Part shown: one piece after another, positions 8,980-17,042 of the stretch
How positions within the stretch are numbered: position 1 is the stretch's first letter
Layout: the number at the start of each line of letters is the position of its first letter
From: Streptomyces wuyuanensis
GTDB lineage: Bacteria; Actinomycetota; Actinomycetes; Streptomycetales; Streptomycetaceae
Direction: 5' to 3'
DNA: 53,174 nucleotides
Assembly: GCF_900103455.1 (NCBI RefSeq)
Contig: NZ_FNHI01000035.1
Location: 1 to 53,174 of the forward strand
Notes under the pieces: model-generated
Told to the model about the DNA's origin: nothing
Database searches by the model: none
The model's input: only the letters and a program-made list of their open reading frames with translations
Position numbers and translations under genes: made by a program

Positions 8980-10011
8980 TCAACCGGCGAGGATGTCGCG
9001 GACCATGGGGATGACCTTCGTGCCGTAGAGCTCGACCGCGTGAAAACGGGCGCTGACCGGCTGTGAGCCCGCGGTGTATATGAGGTCGAATCTGCCGACG
9101 CGGAGTCCGCGTACCGCTGCGGCGATCCTGCGGGCGACCGTCTCCGGCGACCCGATGTACATGGAGCCGTGCTCGATCTCGGCCTCGAACTCCTCCCGGC
9201 GCACCGGCGGCCAGCCCCGCAGCGCACCGATACGGTCACGCATGAGCCGGTAGCCCGGCCAGAACAGTTCCCGGGCCTCTTCGTCGGTGCCGGCGATGAA
9301 TCCGGGGGAGTGCATGCCCACCGGATGCTCCGTGGTGCCGAACTGGGCCGCGGCGCGCCGGTAGAGGTCCGTGTACGGCAGGAAGCGTTCGGGGGAGCCG
9401 CCGATGACGGCGAGCATGAGCGGCAGCCCGTGGCGGGCGGTGCGGATGACCGACTGGGGTGAACCTCCGACGCCGACCCAGGTGGTCAGGTGCCCCGACT
9501 CGGTGGTCGGGAAGACCTCGGCGTTCTCCAGGGGCGCGCGCAGGGTGCCTGACCACGTGACGGGCTTCTCCTCCAGCAGCTTCGCGAACAGCTCAAGCTT
9601 CTCCTCGAACAACGCGTCGTAGTCGTTGAGGTCGTAGCCGAACAGGGGGAACGACTCGGTGAAGGAGCCGCGGCCGAGGATGATCTCGGCCCGGCCGTCG
9701 GAGAGGGCGTCGACCGTCGCGAAGCGCTGGAACACCCGGACGGGATCGTCGGAACTGAGCACTGTCACGCCGGAGGACAGGTGGATGCGCGACGTGGCGG
9801 TGGCGATGCCGGCGAGCACGGTCTCGGGGGACGAGATCGAGTACTCGGGGCGGTGGTGTTCGCCGAGCGCGATGACGTCGACGCCGATGTCGTCCGCGAG
9901 GACGGCCTCGGCGACGACCTGCCGGATCGCCCTGCCGTGGGAGACCGGGACGCCTGAGTCGTCCAAGGGCAGGTCCCCGAATGTGTCCAGGCCGAAAACG
10001 AGGTCATCCAT
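8980..10011 (-). CDS. LLM-class flavin-dependent oxidoreductase (2)
   Basis: This is a 343-residue luciferase-like monooxygenase fold (TIM barrel binding FMN or F420). Family motifs include ALGEHHRPEY near residue 50, SSGVTVLSSDDPVRVFQRFA, the SDGRAEIILGRGSFTESFPLFG block, WVGVGGSPQSV, and GSPETVARRI in the C-terminal third. It overlaps the preceding gene by 8 bp, so the two are translationally coupled. The two proteins are clearly paralogous and share the ESFPLFGYDL stretch. The natural substrate cannot be inferred. Confidence 0.92.
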   Translation of the reverse strand: MDDLVFGLDTFGDLPLDDSGVPVSHGRAIRQVVAEAVLADDIGVDVIALGEHHRPEYSISSPETVLAGIATATSRIHLSSGVTVLSSDDPVRVFQRFATVDALSDGRAEIILGRGSFTESFPLFGYDLNDYDALFEEKLELFAKLLEEKPVTWSGTLRAPLENAEVFPTTESGHLTTWVGVGGSPQSVIRTARHGLPLMLAVIGGSPERFLPYTDLYRRAAAQFGTTEHPVGMHSPGFIAGTDEEARELFWPGYRLMRDRIGALRGWPPVRREEFEAEIEHGSMYIGSPETVARRIAAAVRGLRVGRFDLIYTAGSQPVSARFHAVELYGTKVIPMVRDILAG

Positions 10012-11053
10012 GGGTGGACTCCTTGGTGAGCAGTTCCCTGACCCGGGGGGCGACTTCGCGGCCCAGCAGTTCGATCGTGCGGGCGCGGGCCTGACGGGGC
10101 AGGTGCATGATGTCGTACTTGAGGTCGAAGCGGTTCAGGTGCAGGTCGCGCGCGGTCTGGGCGATCTTGTGGGCGACGGTCTCCGGGGAGCCGACGAAGA
10201 GTGCTCCCTGCTCGATCTCCGCCTCGTACCGTTCGCGGGTGGGCTTGTAGAACCCGCGCTCCTCGGCAACCTGGGCCACGACCGGCTGCCAGTACTGCCA
10301 CCAGGTCTCGACCGCTTCCTCGTCGGTGTCGGCGACGAGCCCCAGGGAGTGCTGGCCGATCGGCAGCGGCTCGTGCCCGGCCTGTTGCAGTGCCTGCTGG
10401 TAGAGCTTGACGTGGCCCTCGAACCGTTGCGGGCGTCCGCCGGTGATGGCCATCATCAGGGGCAGGCCGTAGCCGGCGGCGCGGACCACGGAGTGAGGGC
10501 TGCCGCCCACGCCGATCCAGGTGGGGATACCCCCTGAGGGCATCCGGGGGCGCAGTCGCTGTTCGACGAGCGGTGTCCGCAGCGCGCCGGACCACGTCAC
10601 CGTCTCCTCCCGCTGCAGACGCATGAAGAGTTCGAGCTTCTCCTCGAACAACTCCTCGTAGTCGGCGAGGTCGTAGCCGAACAGGGGGAAGGACTCCGTG
10701 GCCGACGCCCGTCCGAGGACGAGCTGGGCCCGGCCGTTCGACACGGCGTCCAGGGTCGAGAAGTCGTGGTACAGCCGTACGGGATCGTTGGTGCTCAGTA
10801 CGGTCACCGACGTTCCGAGGCGGATGCGTTCCGTGGCGGTGGCGATCGCGGAGAGCAGCACGGGAGCGGCGCTGTCGACGTGGCCCGCCCGGTAGTGCTC
10901 GCCGACGCTGAAGACGTCCAGCCCCGAGGTCTCGGCGAGTGCCGCCTCCGCGACGAGGAGGCGGACGGTCTCGGCGTCGCTGAGTGTCCGGCCGTGGTCC
11001 GTGGCGACCTCCCCGAAAGAGTTGAGGCCTATCTCGAAGGTCTGGGGCGTCAT
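10004..11053 (-). CDS. LLM-class flavin-dependent oxidoreductase (1)
   Basis: This 349-residue first gene of the operon belongs to the same luciferase-like family. Motifs are SVGEHYRAGHVDSAAPV, LGTSVTVLSTNDPVRLYHDF, the SNGRAQLVLGRASATESFPL block, TWIGVGGSPHSVV and VGSPETVAHKIA. The ATG at 11053 was chosen for GGAGGAG a few bases upstream; an in-frame ATG at 11065 would add four residues. Its stop overlaps the start of the next LLM gene. A TTG..CGAAACAA element shared with the FMN reductase promoter lies about 50 bp upstream, suggesting control by a MarR-type regulator. Confidence 0.92.
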   Translation of the reverse strand: MTPQTFEIGLNSFGEVATDHGRTLSDAETVRLLVAEAALAETSGLDVFSVGEHYRAGHVDSAAPVLLSAIATATERIRLGTSVTVLSTNDPVRLYHDFSTLDAVSNGRAQLVLGRASATESFPLFGYDLADYEELFEEKLELFMRLQREETVTWSGALRTPLVEQRLRPRMPSGGIPTWIGVGGSPHSVVRAAGYGLPLMMAITGGRPQRFEGHVKLYQQALQQAGHEPLPIGQHSLGLVADTDEEAVETWWQYWQPVVAQVAEERGFYKPTRERYEAEIEQGALFVGSPETVAHKIAQTARDLHLNRFDLKYDIMHLPRQARARTIELLGREVAPRVRELLTKESTHG

Positions 11054-11099
11054 GCTCTCCTCCACCGGTGATCGCGCTGGCGTCGGCCGCTCGAAGTTG

Positions 11100-11115
11100 T
11101 TGATTGACGAAACAA
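11100..11115. promoter_or_regulatory. Candidate MarR-type operator upstream of LLM operon
   Basis: The sequence TTGATTGACGAAACAA lies 47 bp upstream of the LLM start. It shares the CGAARCAAG core with sites at 20100, 21214 and 21245. TGATTGAC here is also mirrored by GTCAATCA at about 11138-11145, giving a longer inverted repeat. Function is inferred from recurrence only. Confidence 0.5.
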
Positions 11116-11373
11116 GTATTGGCCCTGCATGCTTGACGTGTCAATCAGCGAGGCGAGGCGCCCGGTGGTGCGGACGTGCCCGCCGTGGAGTCGGGGGCGC
11201 GGCCCCGCCCTCGGTCGGGGTGCGGGTCGGGGCGCTGCTCGGCCGCCCGGCGCCGGATCCGCGGCGCCTCGCGTCCACGGGGTCGCCACCCGTACCGCGA
11301 GGCCGGTCGGCCGCACGCCCGGCGGACCCACCGCAAAACGTGCTTATTCATCAACTAAGCGAGGTGACCAGTC

Positions 11374-12204
11374 GTGACCCATCCCACGCAGATGCCGCAC
11401 GCCGCCGCCCTGGCGGCCGGCAGGCCGGCCGGAAGTCGTCCCCGCGACACCCGACAAGCACGACAAGCACAACAGGCGATCGTCCGCACGACCTTGCGGC
11501 ACGTGGCGACGGGCGCTGCGGCGATCGCGATGCTGCACGCCGCCCTGCTCGGTCTCTCCTCCGGTGCCGACCCCTATCCCGACCTCGCCTGGACGGACAC
11601 GACGCGGGTGATGGCCTCCGTCTACGCGCTGGCCCCCTGGCCCCTGACGGCGCTGATCCTGCTCTGGCTGGCGCACCAACGGCTGGCCGTCTACACCCGT
11701 GCAGCCGTCGCGCTGCTGCTGTCCAGCGCGATCGGCCTGGCCTATACCTGGTCGGTTCCCCTCGAGCACCTCCCGGCGCACGAGAGTTCGCTCTTCCGGG
11801 AGTACCTGACGATGCCCGGTGCGCTCACCGGCTGGTACCTGCTGCTGGCTTCGGCCGTGATCACCGCCATCGCCTCGGTCCGCGCACGCATCGCCCTCGC
11901 GGTGACCGCGGTGTGCGGCGTGGCGACGTCCGTCCTGACCTCCCCTCACCCGGCCTCCGCCGGTGTACTGGGCGCGGTCGTACCGCTTCTGACCTGGTTC
12001 GCCGCAGGGCGCCTGCCGCGCAAGGACGTCCGCGGCCCGGGCCCCGCCGACGCCTGGGAGCCGGAAGGACGTGTCGCGCCGCTGAGGCCGCGCGCCGAGC
12101 TGCGACACGACGGCCAGTCCCCGCCCCGGGGCCGGGCGGCCGGGGCACCGGCTCACGCCCACGCCCACGCCCCCGACACCGTGCGGTGGGGACGGGCGGG
12201 CTGA
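11374..12204 (+). CDS. Membrane protein heading the DedA operon
   Basis: The 276-residue integral membrane protein starts with GTG. Five to six hydrophobic spans are readable between residues 40 and 215 (for example GAAAIAMLHAALLGL, PLTALILLWLAH, VALLLSSAIGLAYTW, YLLLASAVITAIASV and VLGAVVPLLTWFAA). The cytoplasmic tail is Pro/Arg-rich with a His-Ala repeat (AHAHAHA). No enzymatic motif was recognised. It lies 5 bp upstream of the DedA gene and is presumably co-transcribed with it. Confidence 0.75.
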   Translation: MTHPTQMPHAAALAAGRPAGSRPRDTRQARQAQQAIVRTTLRHVATGAAAIAMLHAALLGLSSGADPYPDLAWTDTTRVMASVYALAPWPLTALILLWLAHQRLAVYTRAAVALLLSSAIGLAYTWSVPLEHLPAHESSLFREYLTMPGALTGWYLLLASAVITAIASVRARIALAVTAVCGVATSVLTSPHPASAGVLGAVVPLLTWFAAGRLPRKDVRGPGPADAWEPEGRVAPLRPRAELRHDGQSPPRGRAAGAPAHAHAHAPDTVRWGRAG

Positions 12205-12209
12205 CCGCC

Positions 12210-13019
12210 ATGCACCTCAACGGTGTGATCGAGGCGGCCGGTTGGTGGTCGTACGCCGTGATGTTCCTCCTGACGGCCGCTGAGACGAGCGCCTTCATCG
12301 GGCTCCTGGTGCCCGGTGAGGCGGTCGTTCTCCTCGCCTCCGCGATCGCGGGCCGGGGCGAACTTAACGTCTTCCTCCTCGCGGCTGTTGTGGTGACGGG
12401 TGCCGTCACCGGCGACAGCCTCGGCTACGCACTGGGCCGCCGGTGCGCGCGAGGCCACCGCGAACGCCGACGGACCTACAACGCCGGTACCCGCCAACGA
12501 CGTTGGCGCGGGTCGAACGCCACCACCGGCCAAGCACGCCGGCGTTCGTCGCACGCGACCACCGATCAAGGACGTCGGCGCTCGTCGAACGCCCTCACCG
12601 GCCATGGGACAGGACGCGCCCGGGCCTTCCTCACCCACCACGGTGCGGCCGCGGTCTTCACGAGCAAGTTCATCGGCTTCGCGAGGACCTTCGTGCCCTA
12701 CGCCGCTGGCGCGTCGGGCATGCCGTACCGCCGCTTCCTGCGCTGGAGCGCCGCGGCGTCACTGGTCTGGGGCTGCGGCACGGTGGCCCTCGGCTACTTC
12801 GCCGGTGCCGCAGCGATCGAATTCCTGCACTCGGCCGGCCTGGTCGGCGCCCTGGCCCTCTCCGCGGTCACCGTGCCGGCCCTCATCGTCGTGAAGGTCC
12901 GCGCGCGCCGCCGACGCCACCGACCGCCCACCAGCTCCGCGGTCGTCGCATCGGGCGGGCCCCGCAGGCCCTCGGTGCGCAGAGCCCTCCACGACTTCAC
13001 CCACGCACAGGAGAAATGA
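12210..13019 (+). CDS. DedA/SNARE-associated family membrane protein with repeat insertion
   Basis: The 269-residue protein carries DedA hallmarks. The first half has LTAAETSAFIGLLVPGEAVV, matching the E-x(5)-P-G-E/D signature, and GAVTGDSLGYALGRR. The second half has FTSKFIGFARTFVPYAAGAS, matching the F-x-R-x(3)-P-x(4)-A-G signature, plus the closing spans. DedA proteins are proton-coupled undecaprenyl-phosphate or phospholipid translocases needed for envelope homeostasis. The loop between the two halves is unusual: it holds three 12-residue Arg/Ser/Thr repeats (residues about 98-133). It is followed 3 bp later by the PEP/pyruvate-binding gene. Confidence 0.88.
   Translation: MHLNGVIEAAGWWSYAVMFLLTAAETSAFIGLLVPGEAVVLLASAIAGRGELNVFLLAAVVVTGAVTGDSLGYALGRRCARGHRERRRTYNAGTRQRRWRGSNATTGQARRRSSHATTDQGRRRSSNALTGHGTGRARAFLTHHGAAAVFTSKFIGFARTFVPYAAGASGMPYRRFLRWSAAASLVWGCGTVALGYFAGAAAIEFLHSAGLVGALALSAVTVPALIVVKVRARRRRHRPPTSSAVVASGGPRRPSVRRALHDFTHAQEK
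12501..12608 (+). repeat. Three 36-bp in-frame tandem repeats inside dedA
   Basis: Units at 12501-12536, 12537-12572 and 12573-12608 encode RWRGSNATTGQA, RRRSSHATTDQG and RRRSSNALTGHG. They have diverged but clearly come from one unit and keep the frame. They lie in the polar loop between the two DedA halves. Confidence 0.85.
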
Positions 13020-13022
13020 GCC

Positions 13023-15140
13023 ATGCGATTCGAGCCTGCGGACTGGGCCGTGGTGCCACTGGACAACCCACTGGCCCACGATCCGTCCATCATCGGCGCC
13101 AAGGCCGCCCACCTGGCCCACGCCGCCATGGCCGGACTGCCCGTCCTGCCGGGATTCGTCCTGGTGCCCGCCTCGCGGGTGCCCGGAGCCACCATCGGCA
13201 CGGAGCCACCGCGCACAGGTCACGAGGCGCTGCGCGCCGCCTGGCGGACGCTGGCCGAGGAGCGGGACACGCGACGGCCGCTCGTCGTGCGCTCCTCCTC
13301 CCGCCACGAGGACTCCGCGGAGTCCTCGATGGCGGGGCACTTCGACTCCGTACTGGACGTGCGGGGCTGGGAGGACTTCGTCTCGGCGGTACGGACCGTC
13401 CTCGCCTCCGCCCGGCGGATCAGGCCGCTGCGCCCGACCGCGGAACAGCCTCCGACCGGCGACGACATGGCGGTGCTGGTGCAGCCGATGCTCACCTCGG
13501 CCGTCGGCGGTGTGATGTTCGGAGCCGACCCCGTCGCAGGCCGTACCGACCGCATCCTGGTCAGCGCGGTGCGCGGCGGCCCCGACCAGCTCGTCGGGGG
13601 CGGCACCCAAGGCACGCGCTACCAGCTCACCCGGTACGCCCGCGTGGTGGGCGGCGACTCGGCCGCGCACGACGGCCCGCTCTCCCGAGGGCAGTTGGTC
13701 CGGCTGGTGAGCCTGGCCAGGAAGACCCAGCGTCTCTTCGGCAGCCCGCAGGACATGGAGTTCGGCTTCGACGGTGAGGGGCGCCTGTGGCTGTTCCAGG
13801 CACGTCCCATCACCGCGATGACCCGGCGTCCGCCGCGCGGCGCCCGCCTGCTCGGACCCGGGCCCGTCGCCGAGACACTTCCCGGAGTGCTCCAGCCCCT
13901 GGAGGAAGACCTCTGGCTGACTCCCATGTCCCAGGGGCTCAAACTGGCGCTCGACATCGCCGGAGCCGCGCCACGGCGCCGACTGCGCGGCCTGCCCGTG
14001 GTGCGCACCGTACGAGGAAGGGCCGTCGCCGACCTGCGGCTGCTCGGAGTCGTACCCCCCGCCCATCCCCTCCTCGACCGCGTCAATCCCGCACCCGGAG
14101 CACGGCGTGCGGCGGCGGCCTGGCGAGTGGGCCGGCTGCGCTCCGCGCTCCCGCTGCTGGCGCTCGACCTCATGGCCGACGTGGACCGTGCCCTGGCCGA
14201 GTTCCCGCCGCCCGCCGAGATGCTCAGCGGCTGGCTGGTGGACGCGGTCGCCTGGGGACGGCAGACGCTGTCCGCCCTGCACGCCCAGGAGTCCCTGGCC
14301 GGCGCGCTCCTGCGCGCGGACCACGGCGCCACCGCCGCGGGCGAGGCGCTGGCCGAACTGGCCGAGGGCCGTAGCCGCAAGCTCACCGACGAGCAGCTCA
14401 TCGCACGCCACCCGGTCGTGCTGACGCTGCTGCCCCCCGCACTGGCCGCCCGCCCGCCACTGCCGGCGACGGACCCGGTCACCGCGCTGCCGCGCGGGGT
14501 GGGTGTCCTGCCCGCGCGTGAAGGGCTGCGGCTGCGCATCCGATGGGTGCAGGAGATGCAGGTACGGATGCTCGCGCAGCTGGCCGACCGGCTGGCTGGC
14601 GGGCACGGGACCCTCCCCTTGTCCCGGCTGGCACTGCTGCGCTGGGACGAGGTGGTGCACGCGGCACAGGGTGGGGGACTGCCTGCCGACCTCGCCGACA
14701 GAGTGTCCCGCCCGGACGCCGGTACGCTCCCCGTCGCGTTTCGTTTGGCCGACGGCGTGCCCGTGGCCGCGCCCACCGGGGCGTCGTCGGCGCCGGACCA
14801 GGGACAGGGGGCGGGCGGCGGCTTCGGCGCCGGCACGGCCTGGGACGGGCAGGGCCAGCGCCCCGAGCGTCCGGTCCTGATCGTCGCCTCCCTGGACCCC
14901 TCTCTGGCACCTTTGCTGCCGGACCTCGCCGGGCTCGTGGCGGAGACGGGCAGCCCGTTGTCGCACCTCGCCGTCCTGGCCCGTGAGTACCACGTGCCCA
15001 CGGCCGTCGGCGTGATCGGCGCGACCGTGCGCTTCCCGACCGGCACACCGCTGACCGTCGACGGCGGGACGGGAGCGGTGACCGGACGCGACGTGCCCCG
15101 GATCGCGTCCGTGACGGCGGGACAGGAGCCGGCGGCGTGA
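13023..15140 (+). CDS. PEP/pyruvate-binding, PEP-utilising mobile domain protein
   Basis: This 705-residue protein is related to the N-terminal part of PEP synthase and to rifampin phosphotransferase-type enzymes. The first 270 residues form the PEP/pyruvate (ATP-grasp) domain: IGAKAAHLAHAAMAGLPVLPG, LVVRSSSRHEDSAESSMAG, VLVQPMLTSAVGGVMFGADP, and a closing DMEFGFDGEGRLWLFQARPI. A long variable helical middle follows. The end carries the swivelling phosphohistidine domain with GSPLSHLAVLAREYHVP, where H648 is the expected phospho-acceptor. The C-terminal PEP-binding barrel of true PEP synthase is absent. The gene is sandwiched between dedA and a membrane-protein gene that overlaps it by 4 bp. 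The substrate is unknown. Confidence 0.85.
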   Translation: MRFEPADWAVVPLDNPLAHDPSIIGAKAAHLAHAAMAGLPVLPGFVLVPASRVPGATIGTEPPRTGHEALRAAWRTLAEERDTRRPLVVRSSSRHEDSAESSMAGHFDSVLDVRGWEDFVSAVRTVLASARRIRPLRPTAEQPPTGDDMAVLVQPMLTSAVGGVMFGADPVAGRTDRILVSAVRGGPDQLVGGGTQGTRYQLTRYARVVGGDSAAHDGPLSRGQLVRLVSLARKTQRLFGSPQDMEFGFDGEGRLWLFQARPITAMTRRPPRGARLLGPGPVAETLPGVLQPLEEDLWLTPMSQGLKLALDIAGAAPRRRLRGLPVVRTVRGRAVADLRLLGVVPPAHPLLDRVNPAPGARRAAAAWRVGRLRSALPLLALDLMADVDRALAEFPPPAEMLSGWLVDAVAWGRQTLSALHAQESLAGALLRADHGATAAGEALAELAEGRSRKLTDEQLIARHPVVLTLLPPALAARPPLPATDPVTALPRGVGVLPAREGLRLRIRWVQEMQVRMLAQLADRLAGGHGTLPLSRLALLRWDEVVHAAQGGGLPADLADRVSRPDAGTLPVAFRLADGVPVAAPTGASSAPDQGQGAGGGFGAGTAWDGQGQRPERPVLIVASLDPSLAPLLPDLAGLVAETGSPLSHLAVLAREYHVPTAVGVIGATVRFPTGTPLTVDGGTGAVTGRDVPRIASVTAGQEPAA

Positions 15141-16018
15141 AGACACTGAAACTGGTCGGCTACACCTTCGGCGGCCTCTCCGGCGCCTACGCCGGCTACT
15201 ACACGGTCCTCTACCTGACCCGATGGGAATGGCAGCGGGCGCTGATCTGCGCGATGCTCTTCCTCATCATCGAGGTCTTCCTCGCCACGGTCCTGCTGAT
15301 CGCCCGGTTCTCCGGGCTGGAGACCCGGCTGGAGCGGTCCGAGAGCCGCATCGAGGACGTGCGCGGCCGACTGGACCAGACCCGGGGCGCGCGGCGCGAC
15401 CGCTTCGCCTGGCTGGCCCCGGCCGACCTGAACGGTCTGGGGGACACCCAGCGCACCTTCGTCTTCGTCCCGGTGCTGATGGTGGCCGGCGCGGTCCTCT
15501 CCGGCCTGGCGACGGTCATCCAGAAGATCGCGGGCGCGAGCGTCGGACGAGGAGCGGAGCGCCGTCTCGCCGGACGGCTGACGGGCCTGACCGCGCCGCC
15601 GACCGGCGGCACGCAAGCCTGGGACGACCGCCCGGCGCTGCCGTCGGCGCGGCCGGGGCGCAGAGCGCTCAACGCGGTGGTGACGGTGGTCGGCCTGCTG
15701 ATCGTCCCCCTGCTCTGGTCCGCCCTGGCGGACGCGACCCAGACCCGGCCCGAGCCCGCGTCCAGCGCGGAGGGCACCACCATGGTGTTCACGGTGCAGA
15801 CCCGGGACGGCGACATCGCGCTCGCCGCCGACGACCTTTGGGCGACGTGCCGTCGCTCCACGGCCGCCCACAACAACGACGCCGATCTCACCCGGGTGCG
15901 CGACGGCGTCTACGTCGGGGTCATCCGTCCCGCGCTGACCCCGCACGACGTGATGCGTCTGCGTGGCTGCATCGAGGACGCCAACACCAACCGGGTCAGC
16001 GCGGTCGTCCTGCGCTGA
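15137..16018 (+). CDS. Membrane protein closing the DedA operon
   Basis: The 293-residue product starts with a GTG that overlaps the previous stop (GTGA). Hydrophobic spans are seen near residues 8-25, 34-57, 107-130 and 175-195 (for example ALICAMLFLIIEVFLATVLL and VVTVVGLLIVPLLWSAL). A coiled-coil-like charged stretch lies between them (RLERSESRIEDVRGRLDQ). The C-terminal 90 residues form a soluble domain after the last span, with two Cys (C227-like and C284-like) that may pair outside the cell. Unknown function; the tight coupling suggests it works with the PEP/pyruvate protein. Confidence 0.75.
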   Translation: MKTLKLVGYTFGGLSGAYAGYYTVLYLTRWEWQRALICAMLFLIIEVFLATVLLIARFSGLETRLERSESRIEDVRGRLDQTRGARRDRFAWLAPADLNGLGDTQRTFVFVPVLMVAGAVLSGLATVIQKIAGASVGRGAERRLAGRLTGLTAPPTGGTQAWDDRPALPSARPGRRALNAVVTVVGLLIVPLLWSALADATQTRPEPASSAEGTTMVFTVQTRDGDIALAADDLWATCRRSTAAHNNDADLTRVRDGVYVGVIRPALTPHDVMRLRGCIEDANTNRVSAVVLR

Positions 16019-16024
16019 GGGAGT

Positions 16025-16060
16025 GCCCGCCGTGCCGCTCGACTTCGCGGCACGGCGGGC
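16025..16060 (+). terminator. Strong hairpin terminator after the DedA operon
   Basis: A perfect 13-bp stem, GCCCGCCGTGCCG paired with CGGCACGGCGGGC, encloses a short loop and begins 7 bp after the stop at 16018. Confidence 0.8.
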
Positions 16061-16159
16061 CCGGATCCCAGCCGGCGGCGGCGTCGTTGACGGCAGCGGC
16101 AGCGGCAGGGGCGGCGGGCGTGGTGATCCGAAGCCACGACGCTCCGGGCGGTCGATGCC

Positions 16160-16441
16160 ATGCTGGTCGGCCTGGCTGACTGCAGGCGCGTCGAGGCGTT
16201 CGACGACAGGTACTACACGGCGGAGACGCTGTTCAGGCTGGTTTTCCCGGACGATCCCGTCGGACCGCCTCAGTCCTTCGGCGACCTGAGCGACGTGCAG
16301 CGGCGTGTCGTGCGCTTCGTCGCCGACCAGGACGAGGCCGGCCGGCCGTCCGGTGGCATGGACGCTTTCCGCCGGTGGAAGGTGCCGACCAGGCACTCTG
16401 ACCTGCGCGTCTACGCCGAGATTGTCCAGGCTGGCCAATAG
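16160..16441 (+). pseudogene. C-terminal gene fragment of unknown family
   Basis: An open frame of 93 codons contains a coherent stretch (DDRYYTAETLFRLVFPDD, then FGDLSDVQRRVVRFVADQD). It resembles the end of an actinobacterial HEAT-repeat or unknown-function protein. It runs into the IS110 remnant at its 3' end and has no convincing start, so it is probably a truncated gene. Confidence 0.35.
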
Positions 16442-16761
16442 GCAGGCGACCGGGCAGCCGATGTCCCTGGCGACCGTCGGCGGCAGGGCCCCGATCGAGT
16501 CCGGCTGATCGGCCACGACCAGCGTGGTCCCGTGTTCGGTCCGGAGTTTCGCAAACAACTCGTTGAGCTGGTACCGGTGTTGGGCAGGTGCTTGTCGAAG
16601 GTCTCTTTCCCGGCCGAGGTGACGGCGGTGGCCTGGTGGCCGCCCTTGCCGACGTCCGGGCCGAGGAAGACGTCGATGTCGCCTATGTCGATGACGGCAG
16701 GCTCCTCCGTCACGCTTTCGTCCGGCCTTGCCTGGGCGCCGAGGCGCCGCATCCACGTCAC
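16440..16761 (-). pseudogene. IS110-family transposase N-terminal remnant
   Basis: Minus-strand reading gives DIDVFLGPDVGKGGHQATAV, then AGKETFDKHLPNTG, the RuvC-like start of IS110 transposases. After a frameshift the next block is readable in another frame: LFAKLRTEHGTTLVVADQPD, then SIGALPPTVARDIGCPVACL. Homology stops there, so about 90 of roughly 400 residues remain and the later DEDD residues and serine region are missing. Confidence 0.8.
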
Positions 16762-17042
16762 GGAGGACTCTTGCGGCCTTGGGCAAAGCCGGTGCTCAAG
16801 CCTCTCTCGTCAGCGGTCCGTCGATGCCTCCGGAGCTGGTGGCGGCACCCCTGGATCATCAACGGAAGGGGGAAGTCATGCCGGACCCGAAGACCGGAGG
16901 CCCCCTTGGCGGAGCGACAAACACGGGTAACGGGGGGCGGCCGCCCGGATCGCGCACCGTGGAGCGGCCGCCCTCACCCCCTGTCGGGGGTGTGACAGCG
17001 GGGGCTTGTCACCGTCTACGCGGAATCGCCGGGCAGACGGGT

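Noticed and set aside
12501..12608. CRISPR-like 36-bp repeats
   Set aside because: Units are contiguous with no spacers, are diverged and are in frame within dedA; a coding repeat, not an array.
13619..16786. A 1055-codon open frame on the minus strand
   Set aside because: It runs antisense through the clear PEP/pyruvate and membrane protein genes and is Arg/Pro/Ser-rich; a GC-driven shadow. Only its first residues overlap the genuine IS110 remnant.
16878..17010. Short plus-strand frame MPDPKTGGPLGGATNTGNGG as start of a real gene
   Set aside because: It looks like a plausible N-terminus, but the continuation becomes low-complexity and runs antisense into the oxidoreductase pseudogene; no family was recognised.
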